DNA of 60,632 nucleotides from Betaproteobacteria bacterium (GCA_004356775.1 SMXG01000048.1:1-60632); one strand, 5' to 3'. Shown: positions 41,878 to 52,166, numbered from the stretch's first letter. A program made the numbers and translations. Notes: a model not told the origin generated them from the letters alone.

Positions 41878-42606
41878 TTATAGATTGAGTTGAACTTCTA
41901 ATTCTGCTGCAGAAGGTTCGAAGCCACGGGTTTCGTAATACTGAAAAATTGCATTTACCACTTGACTAGGCTCATCTATTACTTGTATCAAGTCCATATC
42001 TTCCGCGGAGATCATATTCTCAGTTACCAGTGAGTGTCGGAACCAGCTAAGTATGCCACTCCAGAAATCCGAGCAAACCAGAATGATCGGCATTTTTCTG
42101 GTTTTTCCGGTTTGTACCAGCGTAAGTGCTTCCATCAGCTCGTCCAGCGTACCAAATCCACCAGGCATGACCACATAGGCGGTGGCAAATCTTATAAACA
42201 TATATTTGCGCGTAAAAAAATGGCGAAAAGTCTGACTGATGTCCTGGTAGCTATTATTATGTTGTTCATTGGGAAGCTGGATATTTAGGCCGATACTAGG
42301 TGATTTTCCGAAATATGCCCCCTTATTTGTTGCTTCCATAATGCCAGGGCCACCACCAGAGATCACTGAGAAACCTGCATCAGACAATTGCAGCGCAATT
42401 TGTTCGGCTAGTTTATAGTGGGGATGGTCAGCGTGAGTACGCGCACTGCCAAAAATGCTAACTGCGGGTTTAATGGAATTAAGGCGCTCCGTTCCCTCAA
42501 CAAATTCTGCCATAATTCCAAATACACGCCACGATTCCCGTGCTGCCCAGTTTTTTTCTAGGTAGTCAACGGTCATGTTGCTGGCTGGTTTATCTTGCTG
42601 GCTCAT
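41878..42606 (-). CDS. LOG-family Rossmann protein (nucleotide 5'-monophosphate phosphoribohydrolase)
   Basis: The 242-residue protein has SGGGPGIMEATNKGA and PGGFGTLDELMEALTL, the LOG-family active site. Relatives cleave cytokinin-type or other nucleoside monophosphates to base and ribose 5-phosphate; the label lysine decarboxylase often given to them is wrong. A ~45-residue N-terminal extension precedes the fold. Its start is only 21 bases from that of polA. Confidence 0.85.
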   Translation of the reverse strand: MSQQDKPASNMTVDYLEKNWAARESWRVFGIMAEFVEGTERLNSIKPAVSIFGSARTHADHPHYKLAEQIALQLSDAGFSVISGGGPGIMEATNKGAYFGKSPSIGLNIQLPNEQHNNSYQDISQTFRHFFTRKYMFIRFATAYVVMPGGFGTLDELMEALTLVQTGKTRKMPIILVCSDFWSGILSWFRHSLVTENMISAEDMDLIQVIDEPSQVVNAIFQYYETRGFEPSAAELEVQLNL

Positions 42607-42627
42607 GAATAACCTTTAAAGAGTTTT

Positions 42628-45387
42628 ATGAAAACACTGTTGTTAGTCGATGGCTCATCATACCTTTATCGCGCTTTTCATGCGCTACCTGATTTACGAA
42701 ATCGCAATAATGAGCCAACTGGTGCGATCAGGGGCGTTATCAGCATGCTGCGTCGTTTACACAACGATTACCCAGTCGATTATAGCGCGTGTGTATTTGA
42801 TGCAAAAGGCAAAACTTTCCGTGACGATTTGTACCCGGAGTACAAAGCACACCGCCCACCCATGCCAGACAATCTGGTAGCACAGATCACACCTCTATAT
42901 GAATGTATACATGCTTTGGGGTGGCCGATGCTGATAATTGGAGGAGTGGAAGCAGACGACGTGATTGGTACGTTGGCAAAACAAGCTGAGCACGAAAAGA
43001 TGCGTTGCGTGATTTCCACTGGTGATAAGGATATTGCGCAACTGGTAAATAAACAGGTAACACTGGTTAATACCATGAACAACGAAATTCTTGATGAGGC
43101 TGGTGTGCTTGCCAAGTTTGGTGTTACACCTGCAAGTATGCTTGACTATCTGGTGTTGGTGGGCGACAAGGTAGACAACATTCGAGGTGTGGAGAAAGTC
43201 GGACCTAAGACAGCGGTAAGATGGCTTAAGCAATATGGCACACTGGACAACCTCATCCTTCATGCTAAAGATATCGAAGGCGTGGTTGGGGAAAATTTGC
43301 GCAAAACATTCGACTGGTTTGAAAAATCGCGCAAACTACTCGCTATCAAGTGTGATGTGGTTCTACCAGTGAGTCTGCACAATCTTGGATTGCAACCACA
43401 AGATACGACAAAACTCATAGAACTTTATAAGCGGCTGGAATTCAGAACCTGGTTGCGAGAATTACAACAAGATACAAGTGTAGAACAGAAAAGTTCCAGT
43501 TTATCGGGAATAAACTATGCGCAATCCGCTGCTGAGTATCAGGAGATGGATACGAGTAGACAAACCCTTGTTGAAGTTGTTTCCACAGACTACCAAACCA
43601 TACTAACCGAATCTCAACTGGATGAATGGATTGAATATATCAATAACGCATCCCTAGTTTCAGTCGATACTGAAACTACCGGACTAGATCCAATGCGTGC
43701 GAAACTTGTCGGTATATCGTTTTCTGTCGAACCTCATCGCGCTGCTTATTTGCCGCTTGCTCATTGTTATACCGATGTTCCACAACAACTGGCAATCAAT
43801 CTTGTGTTAGATAAACTCAGATCTTGGCTGGAAGATCCCGACAAGCTCAAGCTCGGGCAGAACCTAAAGTACGACAAACACATTTTTGCTAATCATGGCA
43901 TTGCCTTAAATGGAATCATGCATGATACGTTATTGCAATCCTATGTACTGGAATCTCATCGTTCACATGATCTGGATAATCTTGCGTTACGCCATCTGGA
44001 CGTTAAAACCATTAGTTACGACGAGATTACTGGCAAAGGTGCCAGCAGAATCGGTTTTGACCAGGTGGACATAGAGCACGCCACGAAGTATGCGGCAGAG
44101 GATGCCGACATCACACTACAATTGCATCAACAGCTGTATTCACGAATTATGGGAGATACCAAGTTTGAATACGTTTATCGTACACTCGAGATGCCAGTGT
44201 TAGAGGTACTATTTAAAATGGAGTGCAACGGTGTACTGCTGGACATAAAGAAATTGGAAATCCAAAGTCGCGAACTGGGTGAGAAAATGCTTTCACTAGA
44301 GGAAAAGGCTTTTGTAATTGTTGGGCAACCATTTAATCTGAATTCTCCTAAACAAATCCAGGAAATATTGTTTGTCCGGCTCAAACTCCCTATAGTTAAG
44401 AAAACACCAAGCGGCACTCCATCCACAAATGAGGACGTGCTGCAACAATTAGCACTGGATTATCCTTTACCAAGAATCTTGCTTGATTATCGTAGTCTTG
44501 CCAAACTCAAATCTACTTACACCGATAAACTGCCGCGTATGGTAAATGCTGTCACTGGGCGGGTACATACTAATTATGCCCAGGCGGTTGCAGTGACTGG
44601 GCGGCTTGCCAGCAACGAACCCAATTTGCAAAACATTCCAATACGCACCGCTGAAGGTCGCCGTATTCGTGAAGCATTCATTGCGCCACCGGGGCATCAT
44701 ATTATTTCTGCCGATTATTCGCAGATTGAGTTACGCATCATGGCTCACATCTCAAAGGACACAGGATTACTTAAAGCTTTTACTTTAGGTACGGACATTC
44801 ATCGTGCCACTGCTGCAGAAGTGTTTGGCGTGTCACTTGATGCGGTAGATAATGAGCAGCGACGTTACGCCAAAATTATCAACTTCGGCCTGATCTATGG
44901 CATGTCCGAATTCGGGCTTGCTTTGCAGCTGGGTATTACACGCACCGCCGCACGTGTCTACATGGATCGCTACTTTGCTCGTTACCCCGGCGTAGCGGAC
45001 TATATGCAAAGTACCAGAGAAGATGCTAAAAAAACCGGCTACGTTGAAACCATATTTGGTCGCAGATTATGGTTACCGGAAATCAACAGTTCCAACGGTA
45101 ATCGCAGACAAGCTGCAGAACGTGCTGCTATCAATGCACCCATGCAAGGCTCCGCGGCAGATATTATCAAGTTAGCTATGATTGCGGTATGTGATTGGTT
45201 GGCTCGAGAAAATCTATGTAGCAAACTTATTATGCAGGTCCACGACGAATTGGTGCTAGAGGTACCCGATGACGAGGTCGAAATAGTAAAACAAGAATTG
45301 CCACAGCTCATGGGAGGTGTTGCCAAACTGGACGTCTCGTTACTAGTGGAACTGGGGGTGGGATCAAATTGGGAGCGTGCACACTAA
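42628..45387 (+). CDS. polA: DNA polymerase I
   Basis: The 919-residue repair and Okazaki-fragment polymerase has all three domains: 5'-3' exonuclease (residues 1-~290), a proofreading exonuclease with its acidic pair intact (VSVDTETTGLDP, near residue 345), and the polymerase with HIISADYSQIELRIMAHIS, RRYAKIINFGLIYGMSEFG and the final MQVHDELVLEVP. AAAGAG lies before ATG. Confidence 0.97.
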   Translation: MKTLLLVDGSSYLYRAFHALPDLRNRNNEPTGAIRGVISMLRRLHNDYPVDYSACVFDAKGKTFRDDLYPEYKAHRPPMPDNLVAQITPLYECIHALGWPMLIIGGVEADDVIGTLAKQAEHEKMRCVISTGDKDIAQLVNKQVTLVNTMNNEILDEAGVLAKFGVTPASMLDYLVLVGDKVDNIRGVEKVGPKTAVRWLKQYGTLDNLILHAKDIEGVVGENLRKTFDWFEKSRKLLAIKCDVVLPVSLHNLGLQPQDTTKLIELYKRLEFRTWLRELQQDTSVEQKSSSLSGINYAQSAAEYQEMDTSRQTLVEVVSTDYQTILTESQLDEWIEYINNASLVSVDTETTGLDPMRAKLVGISFSVEPHRAAYLPLAHCYTDVPQQLAINLVLDKLRSWLEDPDKLKLGQNLKYDKHIFANHGIALNGIMHDTLLQSYVLESHRSHDLDNLALRHLDVKTISYDEITGKGASRIGFDQVDIEHATKYAAEDADITLQLHQQLYSRIMGDTKFEYVYRTLEMPVLEVLFKMECNGVLLDIKKLEIQSRELGEKMLSLEEKAFVIVGQPFNLNSPKQIQEILFVRLKLPIVKKTPSGTPSTNEDVLQQLALDYPLPRILLDYRSLAKLKSTYTDKLPRMVNAVTGRVHTNYAQAVAVTGRLASNEPNLQNIPIRTAEGRRIREAFIAPPGHHIISADYSQIELRIMAHISKDTGLLKAFTLGTDIHRATAAEVFGVSLDAVDNEQRRYAKIINFGLIYGMSEFGLALQLGITRTAARVYMDRYFARYPGVADYMQSTREDAKKTGYVETIFGRRLWLPEINSSNGNRRQAAERAAINAPMQGSAADIIKLAMIAVCDWLARENLCSKLIMQVHDELVLEVPDDEVEIVKQELPQLMGGVAKLDVSLLVELGVGSNWERAH

Positions 45388-45561
45388 TATACTAAGGACT
45401 ATGGGGCATAAGGTAAATTATGTTGTGAAGATAAGAACAGCCATAGGATTCACACCCTGCTCCTTTTCATCCCTAACAAATGCTTTTTTATTTGCTAAAA
45501 CAAGGGAAATTACCGTAAAATCACATACCTTTAGTTTTAGATTCTTATAGGTGGATTAGAC

Positions 45562-45828
45562 ATGGTCATTATTCGACTGGCGCGGGGTGGTGCCAAGAAG
45601 CGCCCGTTTTTCAATATGGTAGTAGCGGATTCTCGTAATGCCCGCGATGGCAAGTTCATTGAGCGCATTGGTTTCTATAATCCCAAGGCGACCAAAGGTG
45701 AAGAAGGATTGCGAGTGCGACTAGATCGTATTACTTATTGGCAGTCACAGGGTGCGCAGTTATCAGACACCGTAATAAGGCTTGTCAAGCAGTTTGGTGC
45801 AAAGCAAAAAACCGCAGAAAGTAACTAA
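45562..45828 (+). CDS. rpsP: 30S ribosomal protein S16
   Basis: The 88-residue protein begins [40 protein letters not shown], family hallmark in pieces VIIRLARGG and [20 protein letters not shown] lies seven bases before ATG. First gene of rpsP-rimM-trmD-rplS. Confidence 0.97.
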   Translation: MVIIRLARGGAKKRPFFNMVVADSRNARDGKFIERIGFYNPKATKGEEGLRVRLDRITYWQSQGAQLSDTVIRLVKQFGAKQKTAESN

Positions 45829-45850
45829 GGTAAACGAAGCAGCTGAACCC

Positions 45851-46363
45851 ATGGTAGTGATGGGGCGGATCGTTGGCTCCTTTGGCGTACTTGGCTGGGT
45901 TAAGGTTTTGCCCTACACCGAATTTGTGGATGGGTTGCTTGATTACCCTGTGTGGTGGGTGGGAAAGGGTGATGGAAAATGGCGTGAGGTGAAGGTTACC
46001 GAGTGTAATGTTCATGCCAAAATGTTAATTGCGGTGTTGGAGAAAAGTGCCGATCGTACTGCGGCGATGATGCTGAGAGGTATGCAGATCGCAATTCCTC
46101 GCAATCAGTTACCAGTATTATCAGATAGTGGTGAAGACGGTTATTACTGGTCAGATATGATTAACCTAAAAGTGGTCAATCTGCAGGGCGAAGAACTGGG
46201 AAACGTAGCCGGCTTACTGGAATCCGGTTCCAGTGATATTCTGCAAGTTCATAACCTGAAAGATGGTAAAAGTGAAAGGTTGATTCCCTTCGTCGATCAA
46301 GTAATCATGAAAGTAGATTTGGAAGCTCACCAGATTACTGTAGATTGGGGATTGGACTATTAG
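45851..46363 (+). CDS. rimM: Ribosome maturation factor RimM
   Basis: Binds S19 and assists 30S head assembly. The product (~170 residues) has an N-terminal barrel (MGRIVGSFGVLGWVKVLPYTE) and a C-terminal PRC barrel (IPFVDQVIMKVDL). ATG 45851 is chosen because the family begins here; the frame stays open back to TTG 45782, which would overlap rpsP. Confidence 0.92.
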   Translation: MVVMGRIVGSFGVLGWVKVLPYTEFVDGLLDYPVWWVGKGDGKWREVKVTECNVHAKMLIAVLEKSADRTAAMMLRGMQIAIPRNQLPVLSDSGEDGYYWSDMINLKVVNLQGEELGNVAGLLESGSSDILQVHNLKDGKSERLIPFVDQVIMKVDLEAHQITVDWGLDY

Positions 46364-46374
46364 AGTGACGGACA

Positions 46375-47172
46375 ATGGCTTTTGAATTTGACGTCATTAC
46401 GTTATTTCCAGACATGTTCGATGCCATAACAAAACATGGTGTAACTGGTCGGGCGAAAGAAAACGAGTTTTACGGACTATACACGTGGAATCCACGCGAC
46501 TTTACGGAGAATGTTTATCGCACGGTGGATGACCGTCCCTACGGAGGGGGGCCCGGGATGGTGATGTTGGCTGATCCACTGGAAAAAGCCGTTACTGCAG
46601 CCAAACTAAGGCAGACAGCAAGTGGAGTCAGTGAAATGAAAGTGATTTATCTTTCTCCCCAAGGCCGTCTTCTTGATCATGAATTAGTGAAGGAGTTAGG
46701 TCAGTTATCAGGGCTAGTACTAATTTCCGGTCGCTACGAAGGCGTGGATGACCGCCTGATAAAACGGCAGGTGGACGAGGAAGTTTCCATCGGTGAGTAC
46801 GTACTTTCTGGCGGTGAGTTACCGGCAATGGTGTTGATAGACAGTATGGTGCGACAGATGCCAGGCGTGTTAGGCGATCCGGAATCAGCGAACCAGGACT
46901 CATTCGTGAATGGTTTGTTGGACTTTCCTCACTACACACGTCCTAAAGTCTATCAGGGTGATATCGTGCCGGAGGTATTGATGTCTGGGGACCCTGTTAG
47001 AATCAACCGCTGGCGTTTGCAGCAGGCGTTGGGTAGGACATGGCTCAGACGCCCGGATTTGTTGGCGTTGAGAATTAAACGAGGTATGACCGCTGAAGAA
47101 AATAAGTTATTGGAAGAGTTTAAGAAAGCTTATAAAGCTAATCAGAACAAAATGAATCAGGGCAAGGAGTAA
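46375..47172 (+). CDS. trmD: tRNA (guanine37-N1)-methyltransferase
   Basis: The 265-residue SPOUT enzyme makes m1G37, preventing +1 slippage. Motifs: [39 protein letters not shown] and the knotted SAM site [14 protein letters not shown]. Its end carries the AAGGAG for rplS. Confidence 0.96.
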   Translation: MAFEFDVITLFPDMFDAITKHGVTGRAKENEFYGLYTWNPRDFTENVYRTVDDRPYGGGPGMVMLADPLEKAVTAAKLRQTASGVSEMKVIYLSPQGRLLDHELVKELGQLSGLVLISGRYEGVDDRLIKRQVDEEVSIGEYVLSGGELPAMVLIDSMVRQMPGVLGDPESANQDSFVNGLLDFPHYTRPKVYQGDIVPEVLMSGDPVRINRWRLQQALGRTWLRRPDLLALRIKRGMTAEENKLLEEFKKAYKANQNKMNQGKE

Positions 47173-47174
47173 AA

Positions 47175-47573
47175 ATGAATCTGATTGAACAACTTGAAAC
47201 AGATGAAATTAAACGCTTGAACAAAACTATACCGGACTTTTCTCCCGGAGACACCGTGATCGTTAACGTAAAAGTTGTTGAAGGTGAACGCAGTCGCATT
47301 CAAGCCTACGAAGGAGTGGTTATCGCCAAACGTAACCGCGGTCTCAACTCGGCTTTTACTGTGCGGAAAATATCCAGCGGAGAAGGTGTGGAGCGTACTT
47401 TCCAAACTTATTCACCATTGATTGCCAGTATAGAGATCAAACGCCGTGGAGACGTACGTCGCGCCAAGCTTTATTATCTTCGAGATCGTTCTGGCAAATC
47501 GGCGCGTATTCGGGAGAAGCTTCCAACACGCGCGGTAGCAAAAAAAGAAGCACCAAAAAAAGAACAAGCCTAA
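47175..47573 (+). CDS. rplS: 50S ribosomal protein L19
   Basis: The 132-residue protein shows [40 protein letters not shown] and the [20 protein letters not shown] end of L19, with a Lys-rich tail. A strong AAGGAG lies ten bases before ATG. Last gene of its operon. Confidence 0.97.
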   Translation: MNLIEQLETDEIKRLNKTIPDFSPGDTVIVNVKVVEGERSRIQAYEGVVIAKRNRGLNSAFTVRKISSGEGVERTFQTYSPLIASIEIKRRGDVRRAKLYYLRDRSGKSARIREKLPTRAVAKKEAPKKEQA

Positions 47574-47684
47574 GATTCTAGCTGTGAACATGCTCACTGT
47601 AATGATTTGCTTTAGAAAGAAGTGGAGTAGTTGTAGTTTTTTTATCTAAGAAAATATAGTTGATTATAGTAAGTGTTGTAAGCC

Positions 47685-47711
47685 GGTTGGTGTGGTTTTA
47701 CCACACCAACC
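47685..47711. other. Perfect stem-loop downstream of rplS
   Basis: GGTTGGTGTGG, loop TTTTA, CCACACCAACC: an 11-bp perfect stem between the convergent rplS operon and the cytochrome c gene. No T-run follows on either strand, so it is not a standard intrinsic terminator. It may protect 3' ends or act with Rho. Confidence 0.6.
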
Positions 47712-47779
47712 CAAATTGAAATAAAGTCAGCCGTCAGCCTATTGGTTTCCTAGACCTGCAATTACATCAGCACCTAATT

Positions 47780-48361
47780 CTATTGATGCTGCTTCATTTG
47801 TTGCTTTTGTTCAATTTCCTGATACCAAATATTGTATATCTCATCCGGCCATATTGAAGTGATCCAAACTGTCACATCGTCGATTTCCTGATTGGTTAAT
47901 TTATTATCCCATGCAGGCATACCTCCAATACCAGACGAGCTACCTTCGCGGATTATTTTTTTCAACGTATCGGATGAGTGGTGCCAAGTATGAGCGCTAC
48001 CATTTAGAGGCGGTGGAGGATACTTGTTGTCTGCACCTTGATTACGCCAGTCGGGAGTAGATTCTCCGTTCGGCCCATGACAGGTAGCACAGTTTGTGTG
48101 ATAAATAATCCCACCGCTCTTAACTTTCTCTGGATCCAGCGTGCGCATTACCATAGTCTGTGACTGTTGCTTCGGTTCGGCTATAGGTGGTGGCGTCTGC
48201 ACGGTGGTGTCAGGTAAGGCCGATGAAGAAGTAGATGGAGCTAATATGGTATTAGGTATAGGCGGGAGCGGCTCACTGCAGCCGACAATGAATCCAGTTG
48301 CTATGCCTAGAAGCAGGAGATGGCAGCAGTGAAAAATAAAAAATGATTTTACATTGTTCAT
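47780..48361 (-). CDS. c-type cytochrome lipoprotein
   Basis: The 193-residue product has a lipobox (GFIVGC, Cys28), a Pro/Ser-rich linker, and one class I cytochrome c domain: heme site CATCH near residue 94-98 and the distal Met in GIGGMPAWDN. It should sit on the periplasmic face of a membrane and carry one heme. Its ATG overlaps the stop of the DUF411 gene (ATGA), so the two are made together, suggesting a shared copper/redox role. Confidence 0.85.
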   Translation of the reverse strand: MNNVKSFFIFHCCHLLLLGIATGFIVGCSEPLPPIPNTILAPSTSSSALPDTTVQTPPPIAEPKQQSQTMVMRTLDPEKVKSGGIIYHTNCATCHGPNGESTPDWRNQGADNKYPPPPLNGSAHTWHHSSDTLKKIIREGSSSGIGGMPAWDNKLTNQEIDDVTVWITSIWPDEIYNIWYQEIEQKQQMKQHQ

Positions 48362-48840
48362 TTCAATCTCATAACTGACTTGTTTTTATCAGATGGGAGA
48401 TGCCGGCTGTATACACTCACGTTTCCTTCTTTATTAATTAAAAGCACGTTATAGGGATTACTACGTGAACTCTCCATACCGGGAGAACCCATGGGCATTC
48501 CGGGGACAGCTAGGCCGATAGCACTGGGTCGCTCACTAAGAAATCGCTTAACGTCTCGCGCTGGTACGTGGCCCTCGATAACATAACCGTCAACGAGAGA
48601 AGTATGGCACGACCCGAGTGAGGGGGAAATGCCCGCACGTTTTCGCACTTCCTTGTTGCCTACGTTCCTGGTTTCCACTGTAAAACCATTGGCACGCATA
48701 TGGTTGACCCATTTCTCACAGCATTTACAGGTTGGGCTTTTATAGACTTCAATCTTGGTTGCAGCTGCGTATGACATTACTCCGAATAGGGACGCGGCGA
48801 AGATGAACTTAGATAATAATGGGCGAGCTGATTTTTTCAT
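48358..48840 (-). CDS. DUF411 exported metal-binding protein
   Basis: A 160-residue protein with a signal peptide ending YAAA. Family features are YKSPTCKCCEKWVNHM (a thioredoxin-like CxCC), GSCHTSLVDGYVIEGHVPA and the Met-rich VPGMPMGSPGMES. DUF411 proteins often lie near copper genes and are presumed to bind copper; direct proof is scarce. Translationally coupled to the cytochrome c gene. Confidence 0.87.
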   Translation of the reverse strand: MKKSARPLLSKFIFAASLFGVMSYAAATKIEVYKSPTCKCCEKWVNHMRANGFTVETRNVGNKEVRKRAGISPSLGSCHTSLVDGYVIEGHVPARDVKRFLSERPSAIGLAVPGMPMGSPGMESSRSNPYNVLLINKEGNVSVYSRHLPSDKNKSVMRLK

Positions 48841-49039
48841 TTAGTTGCTTTTTTTCCGTTGTCATGACTAGCTTCAGAAGAATAACTTGTCGAAATCAAG
48901 CCTATTGCTGAGGTAAATACGATATAAATCCTTTTTATAATATCATCCTATCAGTTGTTGCTGTTGGAAGCTTAGAAAAATTCAATTTTATAAGTAGATT
49001 TATTTACTCATTCGTACCAATTTGTATGCATACTTGCCA

Positions 49040-49243
49040 TTACGCTAGGATGTCGGGTATTAGTTGTTCTTTAAGTTTAGTAATCATATTCTTGAGTTGT
49101 AGTATTCGTTTTTTCAGGCGTTTTAGTTGTAATTGGTCTGGGTAGGGATTTTCCGATAACTTAGTAATGACAACATCCAAGTCGTGATATTCGACTTGCA
49201 TATCCATAATTCTGCATTTGATTGCCTCGATTTCTTGATCCAT
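49040..49243 (-). CDS. YdcH/DUF465-like small coiled-coil protein
   Basis: A 67-residue, charged helical protein. The pattern YHDLDVVITKL...LQLKRLKKRILQLKNMI fits the YdcH (DUF465) family of unknown function. It has no signal. It stands alone with about 200 and 266 empty bases on either side. Confidence 0.7.
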   Translation of the reverse strand: MDQEIEAIKCRIMDMQVEYHDLDVVITKLSENPYPDQLQLKRLKKRILQLKNMITKLKEQLIPDILA

Positions 49244-49509
49244 GGCTACTCCCTGTCATCAATATGTCAAAAAATCATAAACTCCCAATTTTTGGGATAG
49301 CGATGGTGCTGTGAAAGCACGGTCCTTGATCGTGAAAGTGGCACACGCGTTCTTCGTTACATCAAACATCGTTAAGATGATTTTTAGCTGATAGTATCAG
49401 GCAAAGTGGTGGGGGGGCAGCTAGAGTCATTCCTATGTGACGACAAGAAACGCTGCATGGCAGTGCTCATATTTCTTAGTAATCGATATTGATGGCGAAC
49501 TACAATAAG

Positions 49510-50082
49510 TCAGAACAGCTGGTAAATTTCCCGCTGCAATCCCGTCATAAGCATCAGCAATAACTGAATGATCACTAGTATAAACAGTGGTGATAGATCG
49601 ATGTTACCAATAGGTGGGATACGTTCACGGAAAATTCTGAGGAATGGTCTGGTGAAGTCATCAAGCAAGGAAGCTATGGGACTATGCGGGCTGAACCAAG
49701 AGAGTAAGGCCTGCGCGATTACTGCTATCATAACAATGTGGAAAGTCATCTTGATGATTTCTACAAATGCTAGCAGCATAAGTCCCATAGTCGCTGTGCC
49801 TATGGTAGAACTGTAATTATAACCCTGAAGTTTGTGTATTCCTGTCAGTAGAATAAATTGAGTAAGCCACGCTAACAGAAGCGTGGAAAGATCCATACCC
49901 CGCAGGCCTGGGATCACTCGGCGCGTAGGGCGGACGACAAAATCGGTGAGGGCGACGAGAAATTGTGATAGCGGATTACGGTAAGGTGTGTGCATTAGTT
50001 GCATATAAAAGCGCAGTAGCAGTGCAAGAGAGAATAACCCTAGCAATGTGTTGAGTATAAAGATAATAATTTGATTAAGCAC
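49510..50082 (-). CDS. YggT family membrane protein
   Basis: The 190-residue protein holds two YggT repeats, each with a pair of membrane segments and an amphipathic loop (LVALTDFVVRPTRRVIPGLRG and LLDDFTRPFLRIFRERIPP). Function is not settled; homologues are linked to osmotic stress and division. It follows proC by 36 bases, a common pairing. Confidence 0.92.
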   Translation of the reverse strand: MLNQIIIFILNTLLGLFSLALLLRFYMQLMHTPYRNPLSQFLVALTDFVVRPTRRVIPGLRGMDLSTLLLAWLTQFILLTGIHKLQGYNYSSTIGTATMGLMLLAFVEIIKMTFHIVMIAVIAQALLSWFSPHSPIASLLDDFTRPFLRIFRERIPPIGNIDLSPLFILVIIQLLLMLMTGLQREIYQLF

Positions 50083-50118
50083 ATATTTTCCTAGTACGCA
50101 AGAATCTGTATCTGAAGA

Positions 50119-50931
50119 TTACTTGTTGGTGAATTCGTCGCCAAGTTCGCGAGAGCGTTTATTTGACGCATGAATAGCACGTATGATTTTCTTATTAATT
50201 TCATCATTTTCCATAGTCTGTATCGCGTGCTCGGTAGTGCCATTCTTTGAAGTCACCTTGGCACGTAGCGTGGTGACATCTTCGTTGCTCTGGCTCGCTA
50301 GTTTTGCCGCACCAAGAAAAGTTTCCAGGCTCAACCGGCGAGCCTGGGTTTCATTGAAACCTAGTTCCCGCCCGGCTTGCTGCATTGCTTCGATGAAATA
50401 GAAGACATAAGCGGGACCGCTACCGGACACGGCGGTGACTGCGTCCAACAACTCTTCGCGTTCAAACCATAGCACAGAGCCCACCGCTGTTAGTATGGTC
50501 TCTGCATTTTGTTTTTCCTTTGTATTTACTTCGGGCAGAGCAAAAAGTCCAGTGACCGCCGCGTGGATCAGCGCAGGTGTGTTGGGCATGGCTCGTATCA
50601 CACGTGTATAGTCGCCTAACCAGCGGCAAATTTCCGTAGTTCGGATACCGGCAACAATAGAAATAACCAAATTCGTTTTGAGGAGCGGTGCAAGTTCCTG
50701 TGCCACGGATGAAAGCTGTTGTGGTTTTACAGCAAGCAAGATAACGTTGCTACCAACCATTCCATCGGAAAGTTCTGCCGCCACTGTTACCCTAAACTTG
50801 CGGTTTATTTTCTCACGGACTTCAGTATTTATTTCTACCACACGTATTTGCGTAGCTGAGTAGCCTTGTTGTAACAGTCCACCGATCAAAGCGGTAGCCA
50901 TGTTACCTCCGCCGATGAAGGTTATATTCAT
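50119..50931 (-). CDS. proC: Pyrroline-5-carboxylate reductase
   Basis: Last step of proline synthesis, 270 residues. NAD(P) motif: ITFIGGGNMATALIGGLL; RAMPNTPALIHAAVTGLFA and AVSGSGPAYVFYFIEAM follow. The yggS gene often found upstream is absent. Confidence 0.95.
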   Translation of the reverse strand: MNITFIGGGNMATALIGGLLQQGYSATQIRVVEINTEVREKINRKFRVTVAAELSDGMVGSNVILLAVKPQQLSSVAQELAPLLKTNLVISIVAGIRTTEICRWLGDYTRVIRAMPNTPALIHAAVTGLFALPEVNTKEKQNAETILTAVGSVLWFEREELLDAVTAVSGSGPAYVFYFIEAMQQAGRELGFNETQARRLSLETFLGAAKLASQSNEDVTTLRAKVTSKNGTTEHAIQTMENDEINKKIIRAIHASNKRSRELGDEFTNK

Positions 50932-51350
50932 ATAAACCCTTTGATTGTGGAAGTTTGTAAACCCAAATGATATACCAAGCTAGGATATTTCATGGATTTG
51001 ATCGTCGGGAGTATCTGTAAGGCGTTTTCAGAATCTTTGGACTCTCGATGGTAGTTTGGTTTGCGGAAAATGATCTGCTGCAGTGGTTAATTGATACTCT
51101 ATAAAACCGGAAGGGGTGCAGCATGGTGGTCTTCAACTTAAATGGGGCATTCTCACAACAGTCAAAATGGGACGTATGTATACAGATTATATCTCTAACT
51201 ACACAGGAGCGTATTAGCTATTATCTTCGTAGGTACCTGTGCCTAAATGAGTACGTCTGTGTAAAAAATATAGAAATCTGGACACAACTCTTTCGTGACA
51301 CTTGCAGACAAAAGTTTCTCCCGAATCTGGCGCCATTTTAGCAATTTTGT
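50932..51350. other. Gene-poor region between proC and mutM
   Basis: The 419 bases hold the proC upstream region. A 72-codon + strand frame (51123-51341) has AAGGGG seven bases before its ATG, but the product resembles nothing I know and has no domain pattern. No repeats or terminator were seen. Confidence 0.45.
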
Positions 51351-52166
51351 TTATTTCTGACAGCCTGGGCAATAAAAACTTGAGCGTTGTCCTTGCTTGA
51401 TTTGCCTGATAGCAGCTCCACATTTTTGGCAGGGCTCTCCTGTGCGTTTATACACCCAATGCTGTTGTTGGAAATAGCCAGGGCTACTATCGCTATTGAC
51501 GAAATTGCGTAGACTGCTACCACCTGCGTTGATGGCAAGTCTGAGCGTTTTCTTTACAGCACGAACCAGCTTATCATAGCGATTTATGCCAATTCTGCCT
51601 GCAGCGATTCTGGGATTGATGCCGGCGTGGAACAGAGATTCACTAGCGTAAATGTTGCCGACACCGACAACAATACGGCTGTTCATTAGAGTTTCCTTAA
51701 TGCTAGTGCTACGGCCACGAGTCTTTTTGTACAGAAAATTCCCGCTAAATGTTGCAGTAAGTGGCTCAGGGCCAAGATGGGCCAGCAGTGGGTGGCGCAT
51801 GACATCACTGGTTGTCCACAAAACTGCACCAAAGCGTCGTGGGTCTCTTAAGCGTAAAATCATACCACTATCCAAAATTAGGTCGAAATGATCGTGTTTC
51901 TGTGGCGGTGTCCTGGGAGCTAGTATTAGCAGGCTGCCTGACATTCCTAAGTGCAGAATCAGCGTACCTTTACCACAATCGAGCAGGAGATATTTTCCAC
52001 GTCGTGTTACCTTGTGGATTTCCAGCCCAGCTAATATCTTTTTTAGATTGTTAGGGATCGGCCAGCGTAAACATGGATTTCGTATCATTACGCTAGTGAT
52101 GCGTTGTCTCACTAGATGGGGTTCAATGCCTCGACAAACCACTTCAACTTCTGGTAATTCAGGCAT
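51351..52166 (-). CDS. mutM: Formamidopyrimidine-DNA glycosylase
   Basis: Removes 8-oxoguanine. The 271-residue enzyme starts with MPELPEVE (catalytic Pro2, Glu3), has [11 protein letters not shown] and [17 protein letters not shown], and ends with a four-Cys zinc finger (CQKC...CPGC). Complete. Confidence 0.96.
   Translation of the reverse strand: MPELPEVEVVCRGIEPHLVRQRITSVMIRNPCLRWPIPNNLKKILAGLEIHKVTRRGKYLLLDCGKGTLILHLGMSGSLLILAPRTPPQKHDHFDLILDSGMILRLRDPRRFGAVLWTTSDVMRHPLLAHLGPEPLTATFSGNFLYKKTRGRSTSIKETLMNSRIVVGVGNIYASESLFHAGINPRIAAGRIGINRYDKLVRAVKKTLRLAINAGGSSLRNFVNSDSSPGYFQQQHWVYKRTGEPCQKCGAAIRQIKQGQRSSFYCPGCQK

Noticed and set aside
49244-49509. Small hairpins before the YdcH-like gene (e.g. 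CCCAA/TTGGG)
   Set aside because: Stems of five bases in AT-rich DNA are expected by chance; no coding frame or RNA family recognised.
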